From NCBI GenBank assembly GCA_013285445.1, contig CP053448.1, positions 3,331,530 to 3,395,529 of the forward strand: a DNA stretch of 64,000 nt. The letters are read 5' to 3'. Under the pieces are notes generated by a model. The model worked only from the letters and a program-made list of their open reading frames with translations, was not told the origin of the DNA and made no database searches. The position numbers and the translations under genes were made by a program. Below, piece after piece: positions 10,901 to 19,105 of this stretch (positions are counted from its first letter, which is position 1; every line of letters starts with the position of its first letter). The stretch is from Pseudomonadota bacterium. GTDB taxonomy: Bacteria; Pseudomonadota; Gammaproteobacteria; Xanthomonadales; Wenzhouxiangellaceae.

Positions 10901-11228
10901 GCATCAGTGCGGCGATATAGCGAGCGCGGGCGTGGTCCGGCGTCTTGTCGAGCACCGCCTCGACCATCGCCAGCGCACGCTGTTCATCGCCCTCCTGCTG
11001 ACGATTCAGCGTGGCGATCGCCTCGTTGACCTGAACATCGAGCCAGCCTGGCCGCTCCTGACCAAGCTGCGCGAAGACCTGACGCGCTTCCTCATTGCGG
11101 TACTGCCCCATCAGCGCCACGCCGCGGTTGTTGCGCTCGATCTGTTCGGCACTCGGGCCTAACGGTTCTCGCTCACAGCCAGTCAGCGCGACGAGCGCCA
11201 GCAAGACCATGGATACCATTCGCTTCAT
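7950..11228 (-). CDS. TPR + FG-GAP + ASPIC lipoprotein
   Basis: This 1092-residue protein begins with a lipoprotein signal (LTGC, Cys18), so it is probably anchored to a membrane by lipid. Residues ~30-200 are TPR repeats. About 245-560 are FG-GAP blades with calcium loops (DINADGHPDLF, DVDNDGNLDVY, DADHDGDLDLF, DFTGDGRPDIL). About 610-680 resemble an ASPIC/UnbV domain (GIGTGIAARVG, then RLSWTDGVMQTEL). The remaining ~400 residues are a beta-rich domain I cannot name. It lies 34 nt downstream of the nitrilase-like gene and overlaps the cytochrome gene by 4 nt. The combination suggests a large cell-surface or periplasmic assembly factor, but this is inference. Confidence 0.83.
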   Translation of the reverse strand: MKRMVSMVLLALVALTGCEREPLGPSAEQIERNNRGVALMGQYRNEEARQVFAQLGQERPGWLDVQVNEAIATLNRQQEGDEQRALAMVEAVLDKTPDHARARYIAALMHYYLGQTERALGHFEQVLDAVPGDAHVAYFTAQTLVQLGQEERALELYRRAIDLDPYLRSAYYGAALVLRKRGDPEQARSLLADYQRFEDNPRAHLAEFRYTRMGPLAEALAVDQSAGHTPQPLSDGPVFDTPELLVEWSGTGTTASLTAADINADGHPDLFLSDGTRTRVLLGHSEGFERAEDHPLSGIDGVTAAAWGDVDNDGNLDVYLCRRGANQLRTSAGNWALMAGSSDVGDSGDCQDVALFDADHDGDLDLFVVNANTPNELFSNNLDGSWRRLSHRAEVNLGGHGAGRQVLIGDLDRDRDADIVVLHDDGPHQVFVNDRLWRYRISGAFDRFAAGDHRAVTAADFDADGQLELVTVNHAGVLSLWRPDDQGDWQSRPLIESGLPVSDLPRLTAADFTGDGRPDILVHHGEGFELITVGAGASARIRVSEAVRLGALLPLLRDPATGPELLGLVAVDPAGLMRWPAGDGRGRFAALAPTGRSEQADGMRSNASGIGTGIAARVGSRWSLSDTYDRHSAPGQSLQPVAIGLGGDERIDFVRLSWTDGVMQTELALPAGEVHRIAETQRQLASCPVLFAYNGERFEFVSDLLGVAGIGFFHAPGEYSEPRPWEYFRFPEGSIAPREGRYAIKIGEPMEEVAYLDTARLHVHDLPPGWSLALDERMHTGGGPAPSGEPVFYRDETLRGPVRAVNERGEDVTSRLSQVDFEAAPPGERDRRFLGRLSGEHLLELEFGEPINPAGTRPVLIIDGWVEYPYSQTVFAAWQAGADYAAPSLEARADGRWQMVHEHFGYPAGMPREMSLPLDGLPEGTTALRLRTNLEIYFDRIAVVAAEAAPAEAASRVIEPGQARLERTGFARRETLDQRRPYYDYADRSPFWDTRAPTGYYTAFGPVNELVAAADEAFAVIGPGEEVHFEFPAPPAPPDGFRREIVLEVRGYAKDMDLYTRDGETVEPVPGDDHPRRQALHEAYLNRFRGGE

Positions 11229-11262
11229 GAGCTCTTCTCCCGCATTCAGCCGCCCAACGACA

Positions 11263-12240
11263 TCAGGGCAATCGCTTCTTCGACTCGGCGATGCGCCGGT
11301 TCAGTTGGTCGATGTTGATGTCGCCGCTGCCTGCAGGCTGTAGTCTTGCATGACGGGCATAGTCGTGGATTTCGGCGCGGAAATGGGCGCGCATATCGTG
11401 GCCGCGTCGACGCTCGCGTTCGCGGCGCAGCGCGTCAATATCGATCGGCGCGACCACCACTTTCTCCCCGGTCCCCGGTTCGGCCTGGGCCAGGATGCGG
11501 CCATCGGGGTCGACCACCATCGAACCGCCCGGCCAGGAAAACGGCGGATAGTGGTGCATCTCGGCTCCCTGGTTGGCCGCCACCACGTAGGCGGTGTTTT
11601 CCAGCGCCCGGGTACGGTTGATCAGCGTCCACCAGTCAGTCGGCTGCTGGGTGCCCCAGGGATCCATGTAGGCCGACACACGCATCAGCACTTCGGCGCC
11701 GCGAAAGGCCAGCTCGCGGATGGTTTCGGGAAACAGCCAGTCGTAGCAGATGGCCACGCCCAGCCGGCCGATCTCGGTCTCGACCACCGGAAACGGGTCA
11801 TTAGCGTAGCCCGGCAGGTCGTGCGGGCTGGCGTGAACCTCCCAGGGAATCCAGGGATTGACCTTGCGGTACTTCGACAGGATGCCCTCGGGACCGATCA
11901 GCAGCGTGGTGTTGAATACCACGCCAGGCCAGTCATGGTCACGCTCGAGGAACGTGCCGGTCTGAATGTAGCAGCCGTGCTTTCGCGCCAGCTTCTCATA
12001 GATGTCGGTGTGCTCATTGGGCAGCTCCACGGCCACGGTCTGCAGAAGCCGCTTCGGACTGGTGTGGATCGGCACGGCGTGGGCGAACTCGGGAAACGCC
12101 AACAGGCGCACGTCGAAAAAGGGCTCGTAACCGATGACGGTCTGGTCAACGATCTGCGCGATGCGACGAACCCGGTCGCCGATTTCGCGCCGATGTTCTG
12201 GCGCGGGGAAGTTGGTCTGGCAGGCGGCGGCGTAGTACAC
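11263..12240 (-). CDS. carbon-nitrogen hydrolase (nitrilase superfamily)
   Basis: This 325-residue protein has the full nitrilase-superfamily triad: Glu in LLAFPEFAH, Lys in SKYRKVNPWIPW and Cys in VAICYDWLFPE. The fold hydrolyses amides or nitriles through a Cys-thioester. Long residues around the Lys and the C-terminal extension look closer to aliphatic amidase/formamidase or carbamoylase branches than to plant-type nitrilases, but substrate cannot be read from sequence. Translation appears to start at a GTG (12240); no strong ribosome site precedes it. It heads the operon with the FG-GAP lipoprotein, cytochrome and CRTAC1 genes, an unusual partnership. Confidence 0.85.
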   Translation of the reverse strand: MYYAAACQTNFPAPEHRREIGDRVRRIAQIVDQTVIGYEPFFDVRLLAFPEFAHAVPIHTSPKRLLQTVAVELPNEHTDIYEKLARKHGCYIQTGTFLERDHDWPGVVFNTTLLIGPEGILSKYRKVNPWIPWEVHASPHDLPGYANDPFPVVETEIGRLGVAICYDWLFPETIRELAFRGAEVLMRVSAYMDPWGTQQPTDWWTLINRTRALENTAYVVAANQGAEMHHYPPFSWPGGSMVVDPDGRILAQAEPGTGEKVVVAPIDIDALRRERERRRGHDMRAHFRAEIHDYARHARLQPAGSGDINIDQLNRRIAESKKRLP

Positions 12241-12434
12241 GGATCAGGGCTGCACGGTTAAACGGCCAAGAAGCATATCACCAGCCCGAAAACGTCTGGC
12301 CTTCGAATGGTTTGGCAACGCCCCCGGGGGGTGCGCGCGGTCGGGCTGGTGCTCACCTCGAAAGAACCGGAAGGCGGCCGGGAATGACTGATGCGGTCAC
12401 TAATCAGCAGACACTCAGCTGATTCGTGGCCGCA

Positions 12435-12773
12435 TTAGTAACCGGCCGATTCGCCGGCATCATCACCCAGCCAGGAACATGCAGCGGCTGCACGGGGAAA
12501 GCCGATGGTCGGAATGGCGAGCACGGCGACATGATGGAGATCCTCCTCGCTCAGCCCCTCCGCGCGGCCGCGCCGGGCGTGCGAATGCACGGCGCCCTCG
12601 GACTGAATGCCCATGGCCAGAGCGATCTTGACCAGCCTCATTTCACGCCGGCTCAATGGTCCGGCTTCGGCGACTTCCTTGCCCAGACGGTTGTAGGCCT
12701 CCCAGACCGCCGGATTGTTCTCGGCGATGCGGCGTGCCGTGCCCGGCAAACGATCTCTCTTGCTTGAATCCAT
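12435..12773 (-). CDS. carboxymuconolactone decarboxylase-fold protein without catalytic cysteines
   Basis: This is a 112-residue protein of the AhpD/carboxymuconolactone decarboxylase family, recognised from the pattern RREMRLVKIALAMG, SEGAVHSHARRGRAEGLSEEDLHHVAVLAIPTIGFPR. Redox-active AhpD members carry a CXXC pair at the position occupied here by E-G-A-V-H-S-H. Both cysteines are absent, so a peroxiredoxin-reductase role is unlikely, while the His residues remain. It lies 35 nt downstream of lpdA on the same strand and may be co-transcribed with it. Function is unknown. Confidence 0.75.
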   Translation of the reverse strand: MDSSKRDRLPGTARRIAENNPAVWEAYNRLGKEVAEAGPLSRREMRLVKIALAMGIQSEGAVHSHARRGRAEGLSEEDLHHVAVLAIPTIGFPRAAAACSWLGDDAGESAGY

Positions 12774-12808
12774 TCCTGGCCTCCTTGTGGTTCCATGGCA
12801 ATCCGGCG

Positions 12809-14635
12809 CTATTTCTTGGGCATGTAGAGGTCGGTGATCGTGCCCTCGTAGGCCTCGGCGGCCATCATGATTGACTCCGACAGGGTCGGGTGCGGGTGGA
12901 TGGTCAGACCGATATCGGCGGCGTCACAACCCATCTCGATGGCCAGCGCCAGCTCGGCGATCAGGTCACCGGCGTGCAGGCCGACGACCCCGGCGCCGAT
13001 CAGGCGACCTGTCTCGTTTTCGAAGATCAGCTTGGTGAATCCTTCCGAGCGGTCCATGCCCAGCGCCCGACCGGACGCCGCCCAGGGGAACTTGCCGATG
13101 CCGTAGTCGATGCCCCTGGTCCTGGCCTGGGCCTCGGTCAGCCCGACCCAGGCGACTTCCGGGTCGGTGTAGGCCACCGAGGGAATCACGCGCGCGTCGG
13201 CGGCGCGCTGTTCGCCCGCGGCCACTTCCGCGGCCACCTTGCCTTCGTAGGAGCCCTTGTGGGCCAGCATCGGCTGACCGACGATGTCGCCAATGGCGAA
13301 GATATGACCGACATTGGTGCGCATCTGTCCATCAACGGCAATGAAACCCTTTTCGTCGACCTCCACGCCGGCGGCCTCGGCATTGAGCTGGTCGCCGTTG
13401 GGCCGGCGCCCGACGCAGACCAGCACGCGGTCGAATTCGCTCGATTCCGGCGCGTCCCTGCCGTCCAGTGTTGCGGTGAGCGCCTGGTCGCCGGCCTCGA
13501 TCTTCTTGACTTTCGTGCCCAGGTGAAAGTCGACACCCTGCTTTTTCAGGTGCTGCTGCAGCGGCTTGACCAGGTCCGGATCGGCGCCGGGCATGAGCTG
13601 CTTCATCATTTCGACGACGGTGACCTTCGAGCCCAGCGCTCGATAAACACAGGCCATTTCCAGGCCGATGATGCCGCCGCCGATGACCAGCAGGCGCTCC
13701 GGCACGTCGGCCAGCTCCAGCGCCCCGGTCGAGTCCATCACCCGATCGTCGTCCCGGGGCAGGCCGGGAATCTCGACCACGCGCGAACCGGCGGCGATGA
13801 TGCACTGTCTGAAATCGATCGTGCGCTCCTCGCCGTCGTGCTCGACGACGATTTCGTGCTGGCCGCTGAACTGGCCCATGCCCCGGACAATCTCGACCTT
13901 GCGCTTTTTGGCCATGCCGGCCAGGCCGCCGGTCAGTTTGCCGACGACCGAGTCCTTGAAGTCCCTAAGCTTGTCGAGGTCGATGCCAGGCTTGCCGAAA
14001 GACACGCCATGTTCACCGAGATGCGCGGCCGAGTCGATCACCTGGCCGACGTGCAAGAGCGCCTTGGAGGGGATGCAGCCGACGTTCAGGCAGACCCCGC
14101 CGATCGCGCCGTAGCGCTCGATCAGCGCGACCTTCAGACCCAGGTCGGCGGCGCGGAAGGCCGCCGTGTAGCCAGCTGGCCCGGAGCCGAGCACGGCCAG
14201 GTCGAAGTCGTGGTCGTGATCGGTCGGATCGAAAGCGGTTTCCGGTTTCTGGTTTACGGTTTCCGGGCGGGCCTCGTCCGCCTTTCCGGAACCACCGGAT
14301 GCTTCGGCATCCTGCGAGTCATCCGAAGTCTCCCCGGAACCCGTTTCACGTTCATCGCCGGAGTCGTCATCGTCCGACGCTTCCCCGCCGCCTTCGGAAA
14401 CCTCCACGATTCCAATGACGTCGCCTTCTCCAACCTCGTCACCTTCGGAGACTTTCAGCTCGACCAGCTTGCCGGCCGCCGGCGACGGCACGTCCATCGT
14501 CGCCTTGTCCGACTCCAGCGTAATCAGCGACTGTTCCTGCTCGATATCATCGCCCTCGTCAACCAGCACCTCGATCACCGGCACCTTGCCGAAATCGCCG
14601 ATATCGGGGACGGTGATCTTGCGTCTCTCGCTCAT
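12809..14635 (-). CDS. lpdA: dihydrolipoyl dehydrogenase with N-terminal lipoyl domain
   Basis: This 608-residue E3 component reoxidises dihydrolipoamide for 2-oxoacid dehydrogenase complexes. Residues 1-80 are a lipoyl domain with the lipoylated Lys44 in ESDKATMD. Residues ~83-145 are a very acidic Ser/Asp/Glu-rich linker. The FAD domain starts near 146 (DLAVLGSGPAGYTAA) with redox Cys183 and Cys188 (GGVCLNVGCIPSK). The C-terminal dimer interface has the catalytic HPHPTLSE. Lipoyl-E3 fusions are normal in proteobacteria. The oddity is a 7-bp tandem repeat array (14237-14264) inside the linker, encoding RPETVNQKPETAF. No aceE/aceF lies beside it, so the E1-E2 genes are elsewhere. Confidence 0.95.
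   Translation of the reverse strand: MSERRKITVPDIGDFGKVPVIEVLVDEGDDIEQEQSLITLESDKATMDVPSPAAGKLVELKVSEGDEVGEGDVIGIVEVSEGGGEASDDDDSGDERETGSGETSDDSQDAEASGGSGKADEARPETVNQKPETAFDPTDHDHDFDLAVLGSGPAGYTAAFRAADLGLKVALIERYGAIGGVCLNVGCIPSKALLHVGQVIDSAAHLGEHGVSFGKPGIDLDKLRDFKDSVVGKLTGGLAGMAKKRKVEIVRGMGQFSGQHEIVVEHDGEERTIDFRQCIIAAGSRVVEIPGLPRDDDRVMDSTGALELADVPERLLVIGGGIIGLEMACVYRALGSKVTVVEMMKQLMPGADPDLVKPLQQHLKKQGVDFHLGTKVKKIEAGDQALTATLDGRDAPESSEFDRVLVCVGRRPNGDQLNAEAAGVEVDEKGFIAVDGQMRTNVGHIFAIGDIVGQPMLAHKGSYEGKVAAEVAAGEQRAADARVIPSVAYTDPEVAWVGLTEAQARTRGIDYGIGKFPWAASGRALGMDRSEGFTKLIFENETGRLIGAGVVGLHAGDLIAELALAIEMGCDAADIGLTIHPHPTLSESIMMAAEAYEGTITDLYMPKK
14237..14264 (-). repeat. 7-bp tandem repeat array inside lpdA
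   Basis: Plus strand shows four heptamers in a row: GGTTTCC, GGTTTCT, GGTTTAC, GGTTTCC. The same family occurs between Moco genes elsewhere in the window. Here it is translated within the flexible lipoyl-E3 linker, a position that tolerates insertions. Confidence 0.8.
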
Positions 14636-14849
14636 GCCTTACTCCGTTGCTGCCCGGGACCTGCGGGTCGACCCTCGCGCAAACCCTGATTTTCGCAGAT
14701 TTTGATCCTGCCGGCAGAATCGGCCGCCCGCGCGACAGCCGATTCGTGCCGCCACCCGATGCCCGGTCCAGGCGTCACGCAACACAAACGCCATCAGGCT
14801 TTAATCACGCGCAGGCATTATTGCGGGCTGTCGCCCAGCAACGCCGTTC

Positions 14850-16208
14850 ATGCCCATGTTTGTCTTCAGACTGCTCTATTCCATTCTCCCGGCACTGCTG
14901 CTCGCTCACGGGCTGCAAGCGCACGCGCAGCTGCGGCTGCATGGCTCCAACACGATCGGCGAGGAACTGGCGCCAGCGCTCGTCGCCGGCTGGCTGCAGG
15001 CCGAAGGCTACAGCGACATCGAAACGACGATTCATGCCCCGCTCGAGCGCACGATCACCGGCACCAATGCCGCCGGCCAGACGCGCAGCGTGGAGATTCA
15101 TGCGCACGGGTCCTCGACCTCGTTCAGCGGCCTGCTCAATGGAACCGCGGATATGGGCATGTCCTCGCGGCGGATTCGCCCAACCGAGGTCCGGGAACTT
15201 GACTTCCTCGGCCAACTCGATCGGCCCAGCAACGAGTTTGTCGTGGGCATCGACGGCCTTGCCGTCATCGTCCACCCGAGCAATCCGATCCGGGCCATGA
15301 GCGTCGGGCAGATTCGCGCCGTGTTTTCTGGCCGCTACGACAACTGGCGCCAGCTCGGCGGTCCGGATGCACCAATCCGGCGCTACGCCCGTGATGAGCA
15401 GTCCGGCACATGGGACTCGTTCAAGTCAATGGTGTTGCAGGGTGCTTCGCTGACGACAGCCGAACGCTTCGAGTCATCATCCGAGCTGTCCGATCGCGTC
15501 GCTGGCGATCCCAACGGCATCGGCTTCATCGGGCTGCCCTACGTACGCAGTGCACGGGCGCTGGCCGTATCGGCCGGTGGCGAGGCAGTGCTGCCTGAAC
15601 GCTTTTCCTCGGCAACCGAAGACTATCCGTTGAGTCGCCGGCTGTATCTGTATGTGCCCGAGCGCGAAATCGGGGGTCACGGTGGCGCGCTGGCCCGGTT
15701 CGCAATTTCAGCGCAGGGGCAGCAAATCGTCGACCGCATCGGTTTTGTGGGTCAGGCGGTGGAGCTCCAGCGCGTGGCCATTCCCGGCTCGGCGCCTGAC
15801 GATTACCGTCGTTTTGTTGACGGCGCGCTTCGCGCCTCCATGAATTTCCGATTCGATACCGGGCGCGCCGCGCTCGACAGCAAGTCACAGCGCGACCTGG
15901 AGCGACTGGTGACTTTCCTCAAGGCGCCGGACAATCGCCATCTCGAGGTCCTGCTGATGGGCTTTGCCGATCCCTCGGAGACCTCGCCCTACTTCAGCAT
16001 GACGCTTTCCAGCGACCGGGTCGACTACGTGGCCGTGTTGCTCAACAGGTCCGGGATTCCGGTCAGGCGGGCCCGGGGTTTCGGCGACGCGCTGCCGCTG
16101 GCCGAAGGCACCGGCGAATCGAGCACGGCCAAGAACCGTCGCGTGGAGGTCTGGATTCGACCGGCTGCCCGGGCGTCATCGGGCACGGGGATCAGTGTCG
16201 CACCCTGA
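14850..16208 (+). CDS. PstS-like substrate-binding protein fused to an OmpA domain
   Basis: This 452-residue protein has a signal peptide ending near residue 27 (LQAHA then QLRLHG). Residues ~27-300 are a type 2 periplasmic binding fold of the phosphate-binding PstS kind, recognised from LRLHGSNTIGEELAPALVAGW, SRRIRPTEV and GLAVIVHPSNP. Residues ~325-445 are an OmpA-like peptidoglycan-binding domain (MNFRFDTGRAAL, then GFADPSE and KNRRVEVWI). Such fusions tether a binding domain to the cell wall, possibly as a sensor or capture protein rather than an ABC partner. No pst permease genes are nearby. Phosphate as ligand is inference from the family. Confidence 0.85.
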   Translation: MPMFVFRLLYSILPALLLAHGLQAHAQLRLHGSNTIGEELAPALVAGWLQAEGYSDIETTIHAPLERTITGTNAAGQTRSVEIHAHGSSTSFSGLLNGTADMGMSSRRIRPTEVRELDFLGQLDRPSNEFVVGIDGLAVIVHPSNPIRAMSVGQIRAVFSGRYDNWRQLGGPDAPIRRYARDEQSGTWDSFKSMVLQGASLTTAERFESSSELSDRVAGDPNGIGFIGLPYVRSARALAVSAGGEAVLPERFSSATEDYPLSRRLYLYVPEREIGGHGGALARFAISAQGQQIVDRIGFVGQAVELQRVAIPGSAPDDYRRFVDGALRASMNFRFDTGRAALDSKSQRDLERLVTFLKAPDNRHLEVLLMGFADPSETSPYFSMTLSSDRVDYVAVLLNRSGIPVRRARGFGDALPLAEGTGESSTAKNRRVEVWIRPAARASSGTGISVAP

Positions 16209-16217
16209 GATCTGCGG

Positions 16218-18575
16218 CTATGGGGCCATCGCGGGGCTCGGCTCGCCTTGCCGAAGGTAGTCGATCAGCGCCTGGTCAGCGATTCGATTGGCGCGCTCGA
16301 CCAGAGCCGCATAGTCGTCTGGGGCAGCCGAGCCGGGTTCCTGCCTGGCCTGGTATCCGAACACGTCCAGCCATAGCCTCTCGCTGTCGGTTAGCTCGAC
16401 GTCAGTCCAGTATTCGGCGGCGCGCCGCAGCGTTGCGCGCGCAGCCTCGAGCCGCCCACTGGCAATCTCGGCGCGCGCCAGTCCGAGCAGCGCGGCGCGG
16501 TAGTCGGGATGGTCGGCCGGCAGCCCGGCCGAAACCGATTCCAGCGCCGCTGCGAAAGCCAGCCGCGCCGCCTCATGATCGCCCAGTTGCTGATGGGTCG
16601 AGGCCAGATGCAGCCCGACGGTGGCGCGCAGACCGTGGCCCGGCGGCAGATGTTCGCGCACGATCGTTTCAGCGCGCTGGAAATGCGCCAGCGCTCCGCT
16701 CAGCTCGCCGCGGGTGCGGCTGAGCACGCCGGCCGCGTCGTGCATGTAGGCGGTGCGCGGGTGGTCAGGTCCAAAATGCTGCTCGGTCAGCTCCAGCGAG
16801 CGGGCGACGCTGGCTTCGGCACGGTCCAGCCAGATTTCGCGGTCTTCACTGCCGCCAGCGATATGAAAGTACAAATACCCCAGATTGCCCCAGTTCGTGG
16901 CCTGATCAACGATCACATCGTCCAGCGGCAGTTGATCGCGCATGGCAATGGTCTCTTCCATCAGCCGGGCCGCCTCGCGGGCGCGACCCTCGCTGTCGAG
17001 AATCATGGCCTCGCTGCTGAGAACCATCGCCTTCTCTGACAGTGACAGCTCACCGGACGGCACTGCTGCCAGGGCCTGGTCCATCGCCTTGCGCGCTGCC
17101 GCCGTCTCGCCCAGGGCCAGCTCGACGTTGGCCAACTGGGCATGCGCCAGCGCACGAATGCGTTTCGAGCCGCGCCCGCCCTCGAACAGGGCAGCCGCCT
17201 GCGCCGCCGCTTCGCGCGCCTGGGGGTAGTCGGCCAGATTCCAGTACGCGGTGCTGATCTCGCCAAGCAGCCGCGCGCGGGTATCGATCGACAGCTGATC
17301 GTCGTCGGTCAATCGCTCGACCGCGCGCGCGAGCAGCTCATCGATATCACGCACGCGCTCCTGGGCCCGAATCGGATTGGTATCCTGAAACAGGTCCGCC
17401 CAGAACGCTGCCGTTGCTTCGGCTCGGTCGCGTTCGGCTTCGGCCCGACGCGCCTGTTCGGCAACGCGGGTATTCATGACCGCCATGAGCACCACCACGG
17501 CAAGCAGCCCGCATGCCAGGGCCAGCGCCCCGGCGACCGGCCAGCGATTCCGGCGGATGAAACGCCCAACCCGGTAGGCTGCCGTCTGGCGGCGCGCCTG
17601 AACCGGCAGACGATTGAGCATGCGCTCCAGATCCTGATCCAGCGCCTCGACGGATCGGTAGCGCTGGTCCGGGTCAGTGGCCGTCGCCCGCGAAATGATG
17701 GCCGCCGTATCGGCCCGCTCGACGCGCCTGATCGGGACGTCCTCGACGAGCCGCTCCAGCAACACGCCCAGTGAATAGACGTCGCTGACGGTCGTCGGCG
17801 GTTCGCCGGCAAACTGTTCGGGGGCCGCGTAGGCCGGCGTCAGACGACGATCGGTCTCGTGGTCCTCGCCGGCCGTCATCAGTCGGGCGATGCCGAAATC
17901 GACAAGCTGCACCTGGCCGTTCTTTCCGACCAGAATGTTGCCGGGCTTGATATCGCTGTGCACGACCAGGTTGCGGTGGGCAAACCCCACTGCCGCGGCA
18001 ACCTGGCGAAACAGCGCGATACGCTGCGCAAAACCAAGCCGGTGGTAGCGGCAGTAACCGGTCAGGGGTCGGGCCTGTTCGATGAATGGCGTGACCAGGT
18101 AGGGGCGGCCGTCCGGGGTGGATCCGGCATCGAGAATCCGCCCGATATGAGGATGCTCCAGGCGCGCCTGGATCCGGCGCTCCCACTCGAATCGCTCGCG
18201 GATCTCCGGGCAATCCAGGTGCGGGTGGACGACCTTGACGGCAACCTGCTGTTCGAACTGCGAATCGGCACGCTCGGCCAGCCAGACCGACCCCATACCG
18301 CCTTCGGCGATCGGGTAGCGCACGCGCCACGCGCCGAGACGAACCCCGTTGAGGGAGGCACCGCCACCAACCGGCGGCATTTCGCCGACCTCGATGGTGT
18401 GCTGGAAAAACGTGCGATCGTCCTCGGTCGCCTCGATCAACCGGCGCACCGCTTCACAGGTGGCCGAATCCGGACTGTGACGCGTCAGATAGGCCTCGCG
18501 CTCTTGTTCGGGCAGCCGGCTGGCTGCCTCGTAGAGCGCCGCAATGACGGCGCCGTGCTCGCGATCGATGCCCAA
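16218..18575 (-). CDS. transmembrane Ser/Thr protein kinase with TPR C-terminus
   Basis: The kinase core has the Gly loop IAEGGMGSVWLAE, the invariant Lys in VAVKVV, the catalytic loop HSDIKPGN, DFG in VDFGIARL and AAPEQF. A membrane helix follows (WPVAGALALACGLLAVVVLMAVM). The rest of the chain is TPR-like repeats that would lie outside the cytoplasmic membrane. I placed the start at TTG 18575 because GGAGGT (18588-18583) lies 7 nt upstream and the protein then begins MGIDREHGAVIAALYEAA, as in related kinases (785 residues). The frame is open to 18686, giving up to 37 extra residues, but that would overlap the divergent FHA gene region. Kinase and FHA protein probably act together. Confidence 0.88.
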   Translation of the reverse strand: MGIDREHGAVIAALYEAASRLPEQEREAYLTRHSPDSATCEAVRRLIEATEDDRTFFQHTIEVGEMPPVGGGASLNGVRLGAWRVRYPIAEGGMGSVWLAERADSQFEQQVAVKVVHPHLDCPEIRERFEWERRIQARLEHPHIGRILDAGSTPDGRPYLVTPFIEQARPLTGYCRYHRLGFAQRIALFRQVAAAVGFAHRNLVVHSDIKPGNILVGKNGQVQLVDFGIARLMTAGEDHETDRRLTPAYAAPEQFAGEPPTTVSDVYSLGVLLERLVEDVPIRRVERADTAAIISRATATDPDQRYRSVEALDQDLERMLNRLPVQARRQTAAYRVGRFIRRNRWPVAGALALACGLLAVVVLMAVMNTRVAEQARRAEAERDRAEATAAFWADLFQDTNPIRAQERVRDIDELLARAVERLTDDDQLSIDTRARLLGEISTAYWNLADYPQAREAAAQAAALFEGGRGSKRIRALAHAQLANVELALGETAAARKAMDQALAAVPSGELSLSEKAMVLSSEAMILDSEGRAREAARLMEETIAMRDQLPLDDVIVDQATNWGNLGYLYFHIAGGSEDREIWLDRAEASVARSLELTEQHFGPDHPRTAYMHDAAGVLSRTRGELSGALAHFQRAETIVREHLPPGHGLRATVGLHLASTHQQLGDHEAARLAFAAALESVSAGLPADHPDYRAALLGLARAEIASGRLEAARATLRRAAEYWTDVELTDSERLWLDVFGYQARQEPGSAAPDDYAALVERANRIADQALIDYLRQGEPSPAMAP

Positions 18576-18712
18576 GGCCAAGACCTCCAGTCCATCCACG
18601 CCCGGTTGGCAGCCACGCGGCATGGCGCTGACAGGCAACCACCGTTGTGGCATGATTGCCTGCAAGCGTACCTTTCGGCTCGCCAATGAGTCAACGGAGC
18701 CTTCGATCCAAC

Positions 18713-19078
18713 ATGGCCAGCCTTCTGCAGCTATCGGACAGCGTTGTCGTGCACGCCTTTGAACTGCGTCCCGATGTGACCGTAATCGGACGCCATTCCG
18801 ACTGCGACATCTGCATCAAGCAGCCCTCGGTCAGCTCCTTCCATGCCCTGATACGCGCCCGTCCCGGCGAGCTCGGCGACGGCGCCGCGGATTACGAAAT
18901 ATCGGACACCAACAGCACCAACGGCACGTTCGTCAACGGTGAGCGCCTGAATGAACCACGCCTTCTCAACCATGGCGACCATGTCCGGGTCGGCTGGCAT
19001 CATTTTCGCTTTGTCGAAGAAGACGAAGACACGCTCGATATGACCTCGCACATGGCCGATACCCAGCCCGATATCTGA
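18713..19078 (+). CDS. FHA-domain protein
   Basis: This ~121-residue protein is a single forkhead-associated domain, which binds phosphothreonine peptides. Marks are VTVIGRHSDCDICI, the conserved SSFHALI strand and NSTNGTFVNGERL. I chose ATG 18713, where the domain starts almost at once; in-frame starts at 18686 (ATG) and 18656 (TTG) are possible but lack ribosome sites, and GGAG sits 13 nt before 18713. It is divergent from the Ser/Thr kinase, an obvious candidate to make its phospho-ligand. The queD gene follows after 27 nt on the same strand. Confidence 0.85.
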   Translation: MASLLQLSDSVVVHAFELRPDVTVIGRHSDCDICIKQPSVSSFHALIRARPGELGDGAADYEISDTNSTNGTFVNGERLNEPRLLNHGDHVRVGWHHFRFVEEDEDTLDMTSHMADTQPDI

Positions 19079-19105
19079 GTTTCGGCGCGTGGCCGACGCG
19101 GCCTG

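Noticed and set aside
12402..12424. Stem AATCAGC/GCTGATT just past the carboxymuconolactone-fold gene as a terminator
   Set aside because: Only 7 bp, with no T tract on either strand; an overlapping outer repeat (12395-12404 with 12434-12443) competes with it.
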